Assembly (NCBI RefSeq): GCF_001613935.1
Contig: NZ_LQCI01000034.1
Span: 659,031-723,030 of the forward strand
Direction: 5' to 3'
Length of the DNA: 64,000 nucleotides
From: Amycolatopsis regifaucium
GTDB taxonomy: Bacteria; Actinomycetota; Actinomycetes; Mycobacteriales; Pseudonocardiaceae
Numbering within the stretch: position 1 is the first letter of the stretch; every line of letters begins with the position of its first letter. A model generated the notes under the pieces. It saw nothing but the letters and a program-made list of their open reading frames with translations. It ran no database searches and was not told where the DNA came from. The translations under genes were made by a program, and so were the position numbers. Of this stretch, positions 8,037-16,154 are shown piece by piece.

Positions 8037-8515
8037 TTCGCGACGAATTCGGCCTCGCGCTCCAGCAGTTTGACGACCTGTTCGGCGATCACGCCCTCCA
8101 GCTTCCCGCCGACGAACGGGATCCGCACCTTGACCTCGCCGCTGTTGGTCAGCGTCGTCCGCCCGCCTTCGCCGGTCAGCGACGTCTTCGCGGTGATCTC
8201 GCCCGGCACACCGTTCACGGACGCGGTCGCGACGCCCGTGTACCCGTCGCCGTCGGCGCGCCACGTCTGCTCGCGCTCGACGACGAGGTCACCCCGGTGC
8301 AGGGTCCGGACGGCGGACGGGAGCTTGTCCGAGCTGATGCCCTGACGCAGCTTGTAGCGCACGCCGTCCGCGGTCGTGACGTACTCCAGCAGTTCCGCGT
8401 CGTCCCCGCCGATCTGCTCCAGCCTGGCCCGCAGCGCCGCCTCGCTCGACACCGCGTCCCAGGTGCTCGCGACGTCGGCGGAGAAGGCTGTGCGGTGCTC
8501 GATACGGGAGGCCAT
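8018..8515 (-). CDS. DUF2505 domain protein
   Basis: A 165-residue protein beginning MASRIEHRTAFSADV, with alternating hydrophobic strands (LVVEREQTWRADGDGYTGV) and a long C-terminal helix (GVIAEQVVKLLEREAEFVAKWLAER). This is the DUF2505 family, predicted to have the SRPBCC ligand-binding fold and found mainly in actinobacteria. Function unknown. It is divergent from murB with only 26 bp between the start codons, so the promoters must overlap. It is upstream of and overlaps the methyltransferase-like gene. Confidence 0.8.
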   Translation of the reverse strand: MASRIEHRTAFSADVASTWDAVSSEAALRARLEQIGGDDAELLEYVTTADGVRYKLRQGISSDKLPSAVRTLHRGDLVVEREQTWRADGDGYTGVATASVNGVPGEITAKTSLTGEGGRTTLTNSGEVKVRIPFVGGKLEGVIAEQVVKLLEREAEFVAKWLAER

Positions 8516-8541
8516 GGCGCCAGACAGTACCGTTCACGGGC

Positions 8542-9606
8542 GTGAGCACCGCTGAAACTCCCACCCAGCACGTCGCCCTCGCCGACCACACCACGCTGCG
8601 GCTCGGCGGCCCGGCGCGGCGCTACGCCGAGGCGACGACGGCACAGGCCCTGGTCGACGCGGTCCGCGAGGCCGACGACGCGGGCGAGCCGGTCTTGTTG
8701 CTCGGCGGCGGTTCGAACCTCGTCGTCGCCGACGAGGGCTTCGACGGCGCGCTCCTGAAGGTCGGCAACACCGGCTGGACACGTGACGAAGGTCTCGTCG
8801 AGGTCGCGGCCGGGCAGAACTGGGACGGTTTCGTCGAGGGTCTCGTCGCCGAGGGCGTCGGCGGGCTCGAATGTCTCTCCGGGATCCCCGGTTCGGTCGG
8901 CGCGACGCCGATCCAGAACGTCGGCGCCTACGGCTGTGAGGTGGCCGAGTCGCTGGTCTCGGTCGACCTCTACGACCGCGCCGCCCGCGAGATCCGGACG
9001 CTGACCGCCGAAGAGCTCGGGTTCGGCTACCGCACATCGATCCTGAAGGGGACCGACGCGGGTGTCGTGCTCACGGTGCGCTTCAACGTCACCGAAGACG
9101 GCCTCTCGGCCCCGATCCGCTACGCCGAACTCGCCCGCACGCTCGGCGTCGAGATCGGTGATCGCGTCCCGGCGGCCGAAGCGCGCGAAGCGGTCCTCGA
9201 ACTGCGTCGCGGCAAGGGCATGGTCCTCGACGCGGACGACCACGACACCTGGAGCGCGGGCTCGTTCTTCACCAATCCGATCATCAGGGAGGCGCAGGTC
9301 GCGAAGGTGCTGGCGGAAATCGTCGACGTCGTCGGTGAGGACGTGCGCGTGCCGAGGTATCCGGCGCCCGGCGGCACGAAGCTGTCCGCGGCGTGGCTGA
9401 TCGAGCGGGCGGGGTTCGCGAAGGGACACGAAGGGCCAGGAGGCCGGGTCTCGCTGTCGACGAAGCACACTCTCGCGCTCACGAACCGGGGGAAGGCGTC
9501 GACCGCCGACCTCCTTGCCCTGGCTCGCGAAGTGCGCGACGGCGTCAAGGCTCGCTTCGGTGTTTCGCTGCACCCCGAACCCCTCCTCATCAACTGCTCG
9601 CTCTAG
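8542..9606 (+). CDS. murB: UDP-N-acetylmuramate dehydrogenase
   Basis: A 354-residue type I MurB, the NADPH- and FAD-dependent enzyme that reduces UDP-GlcNAc-enolpyruvate to UDP-MurNAc in the second committed step of peptidoglycan precursor synthesis. Seen: the FAD-binding segment LLGGGSNLVVADEGFDG near residue 60, SGIPGSVGATPIQNVGAYG, the substrate-binding FGYRTSIL, the catalytic serine in AGSFFTNP, and the C-terminal LHPEP glutamate. It starts at GTG 8542. The genes around it also concern the cell wall (an L,D-transpeptidase follows), matching mycobacterial order Rv0482-Rv0483. A family B hairpin lies 8 bp after its stop. Confidence 0.97.
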   Translation: MSTAETPTQHVALADHTTLRLGGPARRYAEATTAQALVDAVREADDAGEPVLLLGGGSNLVVADEGFDGALLKVGNTGWTRDEGLVEVAAGQNWDGFVEGLVAEGVGGLECLSGIPGSVGATPIQNVGAYGCEVAESLVSVDLYDRAAREIRTLTAEELGFGYRTSILKGTDAGVVLTVRFNVTEDGLSAPIRYAELARTLGVEIGDRVPAAEAREAVLELRRGKGMVLDADDHDTWSAGSFFTNPIIREAQVAKVLAEIVDVVGEDVRVPRYPAPGGTKLSAAWLIERAGFAKGHEGPGGRVSLSTKHTLALTNRGKASTADLLALAREVRDGVKARFGVSLHPEPLLINCSL

Positions 9607-9614
9607 CCCCCTGT

Positions 9615-9678
9615 CGCATTTCGTCCTCTAAATGCGGTTCTTGCGCGCGCAAAGACCGCATACAGAGGACGAAATGCG
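9615..9678. repeat. Family B dispersed hairpin repeat, copy 1
   Basis: The 5' arm is CGCATTTCGTCCTCT-AAATGCGG, the 3' arm CCGCATAC-AGAGGACGAAATGCG. The arms pair over about 24 bases with two mismatches. The centre, CTTGCGCGCGCAAAG, is itself almost symmetric, so the whole 64 bp could fold into one long hairpin. It lies 8 bp after the murB stop codon. Six related copies occur elsewhere in the window. Confidence 0.9.
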
Positions 9679-9820
9679 GGTAGCCGGAACAACCAGGCGG
9701 AGGCCCCGCGCGTCTACCCAGTGAGGGGCGAGGGTGAGTTCCGTCGCCGCGGGTAACGTCGGAGAGGTCCCCAGCGCTGAGCGGGTAGGTACTCGCATGG
9801 GGGTCAATGGGAGGTTCACG

Positions 9821-10999
9821 GTGATCGAACGGCGCACGGTGTTCAAGGCCGCGCTCGCCGCGGGAGCGGCCATGCTGGCAGCTGCCTGCTCCAGCGAAGA
9901 AGGCGGCAACGCCAAACCGCAGGGCAGTGGTGGCGAAGGAGAGTCCTCCGCGCCCCCGGTCGCGAAGATCACCGCCGAGCCCGCCGTCGACGCCAAGGAC
10001 GCGTCCGTGGTGACGCCGGTCGTGGTGAAGGTCGCCGACGGCAAGCTCACCGAGGTCAAGGTCACCGGCGAGTCCGGCAAGGACGTCAAGGGCGAACTTT
10101 CCGCCGACGGTCTCACCTGGACGGCCTCCGAGGTCCTCGGCTACGGCAAGACGTACACCTACGCCGCCAAGGCCACCGGCAGTGACAACAAGACCGCCGA
10201 GCTCAAGGGCACGTTCACCACGGTCAAACCGGCCAAGGAGGTGCGCGCCACGCTGAACCCGACCGACGACGCCGAGGTCGGCGTCGGCATGCCGATCAGC
10301 GTGAAGTTCGCGTCGCCGGTCAAGGACAAGGCGGCCGCCGAGAAGGCGCTCAAGGTGAAGACCGACAAGGACGTCGAGGGCTCCTGGGGTTGGCTGTCGG
10401 ATACGCAGGTCGACTGGCGGCCCAAGGAGTACTGGCCCGCCAACATCACGGTCAGCGTCGAAGCGAAGCTCTACGGCGTCGCGCTCGGCGGCGGCGCGTA
10501 CGGCAAGGCCGACGTCACGACCAAGTTCAAGATCGGCCGCAACCAGGTGGTCAAGATCCACACCCCGGACCACGTCATGAAGGTCTACCGCGGCGGGGCC
10601 GAGTCGGCGAGCTACCCGTGCTCGAACGGGCTCGACGGGGACGTCCAGCGCAACACCCCCAACGGCACGTTCATCGTGATGACGAAGGAGCCGATGGCGC
10701 GGTTCGACAACGCGCGCTACGGCTACACCAACGTCAACAAGAAGTGGTCCTGCCGGATCTCGAACAACGGCGAGTACATCCACGAGAACCAGGACAACGC
10801 GGCCAACATCGGCAAGGCCAACACCTCGCACGGCTGCGTGAACCTGCTCGAAGCGGACGCGAAGAAGTACTTCGACTCGGCGATGATCGGCGACCCGGTC
10901 GAGATCACCGGTTCGAAGCTGGGCAGCCCGACCAAGTCGGACGTCAAGAACTGGTTCTACGACTGGAAGTCCTGGAAGGCCCTGTCCGCGATCAAGTAG
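9821..10999 (+). CDS. L,D-transpeptidase, lipoprotein type
   Basis: A 392-residue exported enzyme forming 3-3 peptide cross-links in peptidoglycan. GTG 9821 is chosen for its GGGAGG site 6 nt upstream; longer in-frame starts exist at 9734 and 9797. The N-terminus is a twin-arginine-like lipoprotein signal (ERRTVFKAALAAGAAML with lipobox LAAAC). Two immunoglobulin-like domains follow, then the YkuD catalytic domain with HGCVNL (catalytic Cys at about residue 339) and an upstream histidine in GEYIHENQ. The C-terminal extension FYDWKSWKAL is typical of LdtMt2-like enzymes. The closest mycobacterial positional equivalent is Rv0483 (LprQ). Beta-lactam sensitivity would be expected only for carbapenem-type drugs. 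Confidence 0.93.
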   Translation: MIERRTVFKAALAAGAAMLAAACSSEEGGNAKPQGSGGEGESSAPPVAKITAEPAVDAKDASVVTPVVVKVADGKLTEVKVTGESGKDVKGELSADGLTWTASEVLGYGKTYTYAAKATGSDNKTAELKGTFTTVKPAKEVRATLNPTDDAEVGVGMPISVKFASPVKDKAAAEKALKVKTDKDVEGSWGWLSDTQVDWRPKEYWPANITVSVEAKLYGVALGGGAYGKADVTTKFKIGRNQVVKIHTPDHVMKVYRGGAESASYPCSNGLDGDVQRNTPNGTFIVMTKEPMARFDNARYGYTNVNKKWSCRISNNGEYIHENQDNAANIGKANTSHGCVNLLEADAKKYFDSAMIGDPVEITGSKLGSPTKSDVKNWFYDWKSWKALSAIK

Positions 11000-11036
11000 C
11001 GAGCGGCTCGTGGCCATCATGTACTGGGGAAGGTGA

Positions 11037-11073
11037 GGTGGATTTCTGGTCATCCAACGTCCCGAAATCCACC
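11037..11073. terminator. Hairpin after the L,D-transpeptidase gene
   Basis: Ten-base arms GGTGGATTTC and GAAATCCACC enclose a 17-base loop, 37 bp after the stop codon. There is no following T-run, so termination activity is only inferred from position. Confidence 0.5.
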
Positions 11074-11255
11074 CAGTCGATGCCCTCGACCCGCGCCGAG
11101 ACACGCCACGTTTGCCTTACCGTCAAGAAACGCTCTCGGCTCAAGGTCGAGGCGCAACGATCCCCCGCCATCGCGAGCGAGCGCGCCGGCCCCGGTCCGC
11201 GCCAACCGTCATCGCCACTCACGACCGCCTTGGCGAAAACCCATAAAGTGCTGGC

Positions 11256-12068
11256 ATGAAGACCGAAGTAGTCGGCTACGGCGGGACGCGGATCGGCCTG
11301 TGGGTCGAGGGCGCCGAGAACACCCGTCCGATCGTGTTCGTGCACGGCTGGGCCCAGTCCGCCAGGGCCTGGGCGCCCCAGCTCGCCGATCCCGCGCTGT
11401 CCGAGCGGTTTCGCCTGGTCGCGATGGATCTGCGCGGGCACGGGGACTCCGAAGCCCCCTCCGCCGGCTACGACGACCCCCGGGTCTGGGCCGAGGACCT
11501 CGCCTCCGTGCTCGACTTCGCCGGTGAAAACGCGATCGTCGTCGGCTGGTCGTATGGCGGTTTGGTGATCACGGATTACCTCCGCGTGCACGGTTCCACA
11601 CGGCTCGGCGGCGTCGTACTTGTGGGCGCGATCACAGAAATCGGCAAGAATCGTCCGGGCGGGAAGGTCGGTCCCGCCATGCGCGAAGCCATCCCGGCGG
11701 TGCTGTCGGACGATCCAGCGGTCGCCATTCCGGCGTTGGTGCGGTTCAGCCAGCGGATGACCGCCTCGCCGGTGTCGGGGACGCTGACCCAAGGCCTGCT
11801 CGGCGCCAGTCTCGCGACGCCGCCTTCGGTGCGTTCCGCGTTGTTCCGGCGCGACATCGGCAGCGAGGACGTACTTCGCGATTTGGACAAACCGACCCTG
11901 ATCGTCCATGGTCTCGCGGACGCTGTGATCGATCCGACGTCCGCGGAGTACGCGGCCGGGAAGATTCCGGGGGCCGTCGTGCGTTGGCTACCTGAGGTGG
12001 GGCATCTCCCGTTCGCCGAAGTGGCGGAGGAGTTCGGTGGCCTGCTGCGCGGGTTCGCCGATCAGTAG
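11256..12068 (+). CDS. Alpha/beta-fold hydrolase
   Basis: A 270-residue soluble hydrolase. The fold and catalytic triad are visible: oxyanion segment VFVHGWAQSARAW, nucleophile elbow VVGWSYGGLV (serine near residue 97), an acid in VHGLADAVIDP, and histidine in EVGHLPF near the C-terminus. The family includes esterases, lipases and haloperoxidase-like enzymes, and nothing in the sequence fixes the substrate. It starts at ATG 11256 and is 21 bp upstream of mshA, so it may share its transcript. The 256-bp gap before it holds one hairpin and no convincing reading frame. Confidence 0.85.
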   Translation: MKTEVVGYGGTRIGLWVEGAENTRPIVFVHGWAQSARAWAPQLADPALSERFRLVAMDLRGHGDSEAPSAGYDDPRVWAEDLASVLDFAGENAIVVGWSYGGLVITDYLRVHGSTRLGGVVLVGAITEIGKNRPGGKVGPAMREAIPAVLSDDPAVAIPALVRFSQRMTASPVSGTLTQGLLGASLATPPSVRSALFRRDIGSEDVLRDLDKPTLIVHGLADAVIDPTSAEYAAGKIPGAVVRWLPEVGHLPFAEVAEEFGGLLRGFADQ

Positions 12069-12089
12069 GACTTCAGGAGTGTTGACCAG

Positions 12090-13394
12090 GTGACGTTCCC
12101 TCTGTACGGGTTCGATGCCGCGCCCAGGCGCGTCGCGGTGCTGTCGTTGCACACCTCTCCGCTGGAACAGCCGGGTACCGGTGACGCCGGTGGGATGAAC
12201 GTCTACGTGAGCCAGACGGCCACCGAGATGGCCCGCCGCGGTGTCGAGGTCGAGGTGTTCACGCGGGCCACGTCCTCGGATCAGCCGCCGGTGGCCGAGC
12301 TGGCGCCCGGCGTACTGGTGCGGCACATCCCGGCCGGGCCGTTCGAGCCACTGGGCCGCGACGAGCTGACGGCGCAGCTGTGCGCGTTCACCGCCGGGGT
12401 GCTGCGGGCCGAGGCCTTCCACGAGCCCGGTTACTACGACCTCATTCATTCGCATTACTGGCTCTCCGGCCAGGCGGGCTGGCTCGCCCGCGACCGTTGG
12501 GGCGTGCCGCTGGTGCACACCGCGCACACCCTGGCCAAGGTCAAGAACGCCGCGCTGGCCGAAGGCGACACCCCCGAACCGCGCACCCGCGTGATCGGCG
12601 AGGAGCAGGTCGTCGCCGAGGCGGACTGCCTGGTCGCGAACACCCGCGTCGAGGCCCGCGAACTGATCGAGCTGTACGACGCCGACCCGCACGCCGTGCA
12701 CGCCATTCCGCCGGGTGTCGACCTCGACCGCTTCACACCGGGTTCGCAGTCGGCCGCGCGCCGGGCGCTGGAGCTGCCGCAGGACGCGATCGTGCTGGCC
12801 TTCGCGGGCCGGATCCAGCCGCTGAAGGCACCGGACGTCCTCCTGCTGGCCGCGGCCGAAATGCTGCGCGAACGGCCGGAGCTGGCGTCGCGGCTGGTCG
12901 TGCTGATCGTCGGCGGGCCGTCCGGGAACGGACTGGAGCAGCCGCAGGCCCTGCGTGAACTGGCCGTCTCCCTCGGCATCGAGCGGCAGACCCGGTTCAT
13001 GCCGCCGCAGCCGGGCGCGGCGCTGGTCGAGGTCTATCGCGCGGCCGACATCGTCGCCGTGCCGAGCTACAACGAGTCGTTCGGGCTCGTCGCCCTCGAG
13101 GCGCAGGCCTGTGGGACGCCGGTGATCGCGGCCGAGGTCGGCGGGCTGCCGGTCGCGGTCCCGCACGGCGTTTCGGGGCTGCTGGTTCCTTCGCACGATC
13201 CGAAGGACTGGGCCGGCGCGCTCGCGAACGTCGCCCTGCGGCCCGGCTGGCGTGCCGAACTTTCGGCGAACGCCGTCGTGCACGCGCAGCGGTTTTCCTG
13301 GCGCCGCACGACGGACCGGCTGCTCGACACGTACGCTCAAGCGACCGGCGCGTTCCGGCGTGCCCTCGAACAGCGCGCGGAGGTGGCGGTTTGA
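12090..13394 (+). CDS. mshA: D-inositol-3-phosphate glycosyltransferase (mycothiol biosynthesis)
   Basis: A 434-residue GT4-family, GT-B-fold enzyme that transfers GlcNAc from UDP-GlcNAc to 1L-myo-inositol 1-phosphate, the first step of mycothiol synthesis. Seen: the N-terminal acceptor-domain motif [21 protein letters not shown], which is diagnostic of Msh[13 protein letters not shown], and the C-terminal UDP-sugar domain with [12 protein letters not shown] and the EX7E-type [16 protein letters not shown]. Start GTG 12090 has AGGAG 10 nt upstream. Mycothiol is the major thiol of actinobacteria, which supports the taxonomic assignment. The stop overlaps the next start, so expression is coupled. 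Rv0486 is the mycobacterial counterpart. Confidence 0.97.
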   Translation: MTFPLYGFDAAPRRVAVLSLHTSPLEQPGTGDAGGMNVYVSQTATEMARRGVEVEVFTRATSSDQPPVAELAPGVLVRHIPAGPFEPLGRDELTAQLCAFTAGVLRAEAFHEPGYYDLIHSHYWLSGQAGWLARDRWGVPLVHTAHTLAKVKNAALAEGDTPEPRTRVIGEEQVVAEADCLVANTRVEARELIELYDADPHAVHAIPPGVDLDRFTPGSQSAARRALELPQDAIVLAFAGRIQPLKAPDVLLLAAAEMLRERPELASRLVVLIVGGPSGNGLEQPQALRELAVSLGIERQTRFMPPQPGAALVEVYRAADIVAVPSYNESFGLVALEAQACGTPVIAAEVGGLPVAVPHGVSGLLVPSHDPKDWAGALANVALRPGWRAELSANAVVHAQRFSWRRTTDRLLDTYAQATGAFRRALEQRAEVAV

Positions 13395-13906
13395 CGCTCG
13401 ACGAGATTTTGCAGTCCTCTTTGGACAACGCGGAGCTGAAGTACGACAAACGTGGTGAGGGAAAGTACTTCGTCACCTTGCCCGGTACCAAGAAACTGCA
13501 GACGAATTGCTGGCTGGTCGCCGGGGATCACGCTTTCGCCGTCGAAGCCTTCGTCTGCCGCCGTCCCGATGAGTCCCATGCGGACGTTTACCGCTTTTTG
13601 TTGCGGCGCAACGCGAAGCTGTACGGCGTGCACTACACGGTGGACGCGATGGGCGACATCTACCTGGTCGGCCGGTTCGGCCTGGACACGGTGACCGAGG
13701 CCGAACTGGACAAGATCCTCGGGCAGGTGCTGGAAGCCGCCGACGGCGACTTCAACACCCTGCTGGAACTCGGATTCGCCGAATCGATCAAACGTGAATG
13801 GGACTGGCGGGTTTCGCGTGGCGAATCACTGGCGAACCTGCAGGCTTTCAAGCATCTCGTGGAACCTTCGAATGGACACGAACCAGGAGCCTTGACCGAC
13901 TCGTGA
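13391..13906 (+). CDS. YbjN domain-containing protein
   Basis: A 171-residue protein starting at TTG 13391, overlapping the mshA stop by 4 bp. It has the type III secretion chaperone-like YbjN fold: an N-terminal helix ([19 protein letters not shown]) followed by beta strands ([36 protein letters not shown] split over several strands) and C-terminal helices. The segment [13 protein letters not shown] closes the protein. The mycobacterial equivalent Rv0487 also follows mshA. YbjN proteins are linked to stress responses and motility in enterobacteria, but the role here is unknown. Confidence 0.85.
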   Translation: MTLDEILQSSLDNAELKYDKRGEGKYFVTLPGTKKLQTNCWLVAGDHAFAVEAFVCRRPDESHADVYRFLLRRNAKLYGVHYTVDAMGDIYLVGRFGLDTVTEAELDKILGQVLEAADGDFNTLLELGFAESIKREWDWRVSRGESLANLQAFKHLVEPSNGHEPGALTDS

Positions 13907-13973
13907 CCCGGACGGTGCAACGGCGCCGGGTTCCGCTCCGTCTCTCTCCGCAACACTGGAGGGAGACGGTTTG

Positions 13974-14891
13974 ATGCACAAGCGATGGAGATGGGTCGCC
14001 GCCGCCGGGATCGCGCTGGCGCTCGCGGGCTGCTCGGCGAACGACTCCGGCGAGAAATCCGCCGCGCAGCCGATGTCGGCGGACGGGCAGGCAGCGCCGA
14101 ACCAGGGCGCGCCGAACAAGGAGAACGGCGACAGCGCCGGGAAAGCGGGCCAGCAGAAGGCGCCGGTACCCGTCGGGCAACCGGGGCTCGCCGACCGCAA
14201 GCTGGTGCGCACGGCGAACCTGGAGCTCACCGCGCCGAACGTGGGCGACGTGATCTCGCAGGTGCGCGTCATCACCCAGGGCGCCGCCGGCTACACCGGA
14301 CAGGAAAGCACCCAGGAGAAGCGGGCGTCGGTCAACGTCGTCGTCCCCTCGGATCGCCTCGACGGTGTGCTCGACCAGTTGGGAAAGCTGGGCAAGCAGG
14401 TCAAGCGTGAGGTCACCGCGACGGACGTGACCGAGCAGATGGTCGACGTCGATTCGCGGCTGGCCACCCAGCGGGCGAGTGTCGAGCGCATCCGCGCGCT
14501 GCTCGCGAGGGCGACGTCGGTGTCGGAGATCGCTTCGGTCGAGAGCGAGCTGACGAGCCGCGAAGCCGAACTCGAGTCGCTTCAGAAACGTCGAGAGAGC
14601 CTCGCCGGAAGTGTCGCCATGTCGACAATATCCCTGCAGGTGAAGGCGGAAACGGTCGCGGCGAAGGAGGAATCGCAGAGTGGGTTCTTCGGCGGGCTGG
14701 CCGGCGGCTGGGACGCGTTCCTGACCTTCGGCGGTGGCCTGCTGACCGTGATCGGCGCGATGGCGCCGTTCCTGCTGGTCTTCGGGATCCCTGCGGCCGC
14801 GCTGGTGTGGTGGCTGCGCAAGCGGCGCCGCTCGGCGACGCCCGCGATGGCGACGGCGTCCGATCTGCCGTCCGCGCCACCGCTGGACTGA
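13974..14891 (+). CDS. DUF4349 lipoprotein
   Basis: A 305-residue envelope protein. ATG 13974 follows a GGAGGGAG site at about 13958-13965. A lipoprotein signal (VAAAGIALALAGCSAN, lipobox LAGC) is followed by a low-complexity Ala/Gln/Gly linker, the DUF4349 domain (KLVRTANLELTAPNVGDVI, later VVVPSDRLDGVLDQL), a coiled-coil region with VESELTSREAELESLQKRRESL, and a C-terminal membrane helix with a basic tail RKRRR. The lipid anchor and the membrane helix place the domain outside the membrane. The function of DUF4349 is unknown. Strong hairpins follow 23 bp after the stop. Confidence 0.87.
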   Translation: MHKRWRWVAAAGIALALAGCSANDSGEKSAAQPMSADGQAAPNQGAPNKENGDSAGKAGQQKAPVPVGQPGLADRKLVRTANLELTAPNVGDVISQVRVITQGAAGYTGQESTQEKRASVNVVVPSDRLDGVLDQLGKLGKQVKREVTATDVTEQMVDVDSRLATQRASVERIRALLARATSVSEIASVESELTSREAELESLQKRRESLAGSVAMSTISLQVKAETVAAKEESQSGFFGGLAGGWDAFLTFGGGLLTVIGAMAPFLLVFGIPAAALVWWLRKRRRSATPAMATASDLPSAPPLD

Positions 14892-14913
14892 ACGAGGCAT
14901 GGAAAAGAACTAG

Positions 14914-14961
14914 GCGGGACGGCTCGAGGGAGGGGGGAGTCGCGATCTCGAGCCGCCCCGC
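14914..14961 (+). terminator. Hairpin after the DUF4349 gene, G-rich loop
   Basis: The arms GCGGGACGGCTCGAG and CTCGAGCCGCCCCGC form a 15-bp stem with one mismatch around an 18-base loop that contains GGGGGGAG and GAGTCGCG. It starts 23 bp after the stop codon. There is no clear T-run. It is probably a terminator, but see the second hairpin, with which it can pair. Confidence 0.65.
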
Positions 14962-15020
14962 TGAAGTTCCCGCCAGGGTGGACCCGGTGACGAGGGGGAT
15001 GCCAACGGGGCCGGCGGGCG

Positions 15021-15052
15021 CCGCGACTCGGCAGGGGGGAGACGAGTCGCGG
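15021..15052 (+). ncRNA. Second hairpin with G-rich loop, possible structured leader
   Basis: Perfect 10-bp arms CCGCGACTCG and CGAGTCGCGG flank the loop GCAGGGGGGAGA. The 5' arm is complementary to GAGTCGCG (14937-14944) in the loop of the preceding hairpin, so a kissing or alternative structure is possible. No known RNA family was recognised; calling it an RNA element is an inference. Confidence 0.35.
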
Positions 15053-15248
15053 TCGTCACCCGCGTCGAGCCGGGGAGTGCGTGGAATCCGGCCGCGCGGG
15101 ACGTAGTCAACCTGTCAGATCTCCACCTGTAATCACAAGACTACCCGTTACTCCGTTGGAGTGAACTTCGCAAACCGGGATAACGGAGTGCAGTTCGAAT
15201 TTCGCGGATTCGCGCTTGTTGGCAGCCCGTCTTCTGGACGAGTGAGGT

Positions 15249-15264
15249 GTTACCCATGGGTAAC
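15249..15264. promoter_or_regulatory. 16-bp palindrome upstream of gpmA, operator candidate
   Basis: GTTACCCATGGGTAAC is a perfect inverted repeat about 74 bp before the gpmA start. Its length and symmetry suit a dimeric regulator such as a TetR- or LacI-type protein. No regulator is encoded beside it, so the cognate protein is unknown. Confidence 0.45.
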
Positions 15265-15337
15265 GCACTCTCCGTAGAAGAACGGGCAATTCCAGCCCTC
15301 TGACCGGCGCTTCCGCTCACTCTGGCAGGCTGGGCGC

Positions 15338-16087
15338 ATGGCTGAGCTTGGGACTCTGGTGCTGCTGCGTCACGGGCAGAGCACGTGGAACGCCGAAAAT
15401 CTGTTCACCGGTTGGGTGGACGTGCCGCTCTCGGAGCAGGGCGAGCAGGAGGCCCGGAAGGGTGGGCAGCTGCTCGCCGAGTCCGGTCTGCTGCCGGATG
15501 TCGTGCACACCTCGCTGATGCGCCGGGCGATCTCCACCGCCAACCTGGCGCTCGACGCCGCCGACAGGCACTGGATCCCGGTGAAGCGCGACTGGCGCCT
15601 CAACGAGCGGCACTACGGCGCGCTTCAGGGCAAGAACAAGAAGCAGACGCTGGACGAGTTCGGCGAGGAGCAGTTCATGCTCTGGCGTCGTTCGTACGAC
15701 ACCCCGCCGCCCCCGATCGACCCGGCCGACGAGTTCAGCCAGGTCGGCGACGCGCGCTACGCCGACCTCGGTGACGCCGCCCCGCTGACCGAATGCCTCA
15801 AGGACGTCGTCGCGCGGCTGCTGCCGTACTGGGAGTCCGCGATCGTGCCGGATCTGCGCGCCGGCAAGACCGTTCTGGTCGCCGCGCACGGAAACTCGCT
15901 GCGGGCGCTGGTGAAGCACCTCGACGGCATCTCCGACGACGCCATCGCCGGGCTCAACATCCCGACCGGTATCCCGCTGCGCTACGACCTGACCGAGGAC
16001 CTCAAGCCGGTCACCGCCGGCGGGACCTACCTGGACCCGGAGGCCGCCAAGGAAGCCGCGGCCGCCGTCGCGAACCAGGGTCGTTAG
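15338..16087 (+). CDS. gpmA: 2,3-bisphosphoglycerate-dependent phosphoglycerate mutase
   Basis: A 249-residue glycolytic enzyme interconverting 3- and 2-phosphoglycerate through a phosphohistidine. Seen: [20 protein letters not shown] (catalytic His in RHG at about residue 12), [11 protein letters not shown], the [12 protein letters not shown] substrate loop, and the second histidine in [13 protein letters not shown]. Length is exactly that expected for dPGM. It starts at ATG 15338 after a 446-bp intergenic region. It precedes senX3-regX3, as Rv0489 does in M. tuberculosis. A family B hairpin begins 2 bp after the TAG stop. Confidence 0.97.
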   Translation: MAELGTLVLLRHGQSTWNAENLFTGWVDVPLSEQGEQEARKGGQLLAESGLLPDVVHTSLMRRAISTANLALDAADRHWIPVKRDWRLNERHYGALQGKNKKQTLDEFGEEQFMLWRRSYDTPPPPIDPADEFSQVGDARYADLGDAAPLTECLKDVVARLLPYWESAIVPDLRAGKTVLVAAHGNSLRALVKHLDGISDDAIAGLNIPTGIPLRYDLTEDLKPVTAGGTYLDPEAAKEAAAAVANQGR

Positions 16088-16089
16088 CT

Positions 16090-16154
16090 CGCGTTTCGTC
16101 CTCTGAACGCGGTAGTTCGTATTACGGACCACCGCGTTTAGAGGACGAATTGCG
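16090..16154. repeat. Family B dispersed hairpin repeat, copy 2
   Basis: The arms CGCGTTTCGTCCTCTGAACG and CGTTTAGAGGACGAATTGCG enclose a 25-base centre. The element fills the whole gap between two convergent genes: it begins 2 bp after the gpmA stop and ends at the base before the stop codon of the lipoprotein gene on the other strand. It would serve as a shared terminator. Confidence 0.9.

Larger units (their letters stand above)
14892..15337. other. 446-bp intergenic region before gpmA
   Basis: This is the only gap over 300 bp without a convincing gene. It holds a strong hairpin after the DUF4349 gene (14914-14961), a second hairpin with a similar G-rich loop (15021-15052), a perfect 16-bp palindrome (15249-15264), and, from about 15110, a less GC-rich stretch that probably contains the gpmA promoter. 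A 15-codon frame begins inside the palindrome (ATG 15256) but has no other support. Confidence 0.6.
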
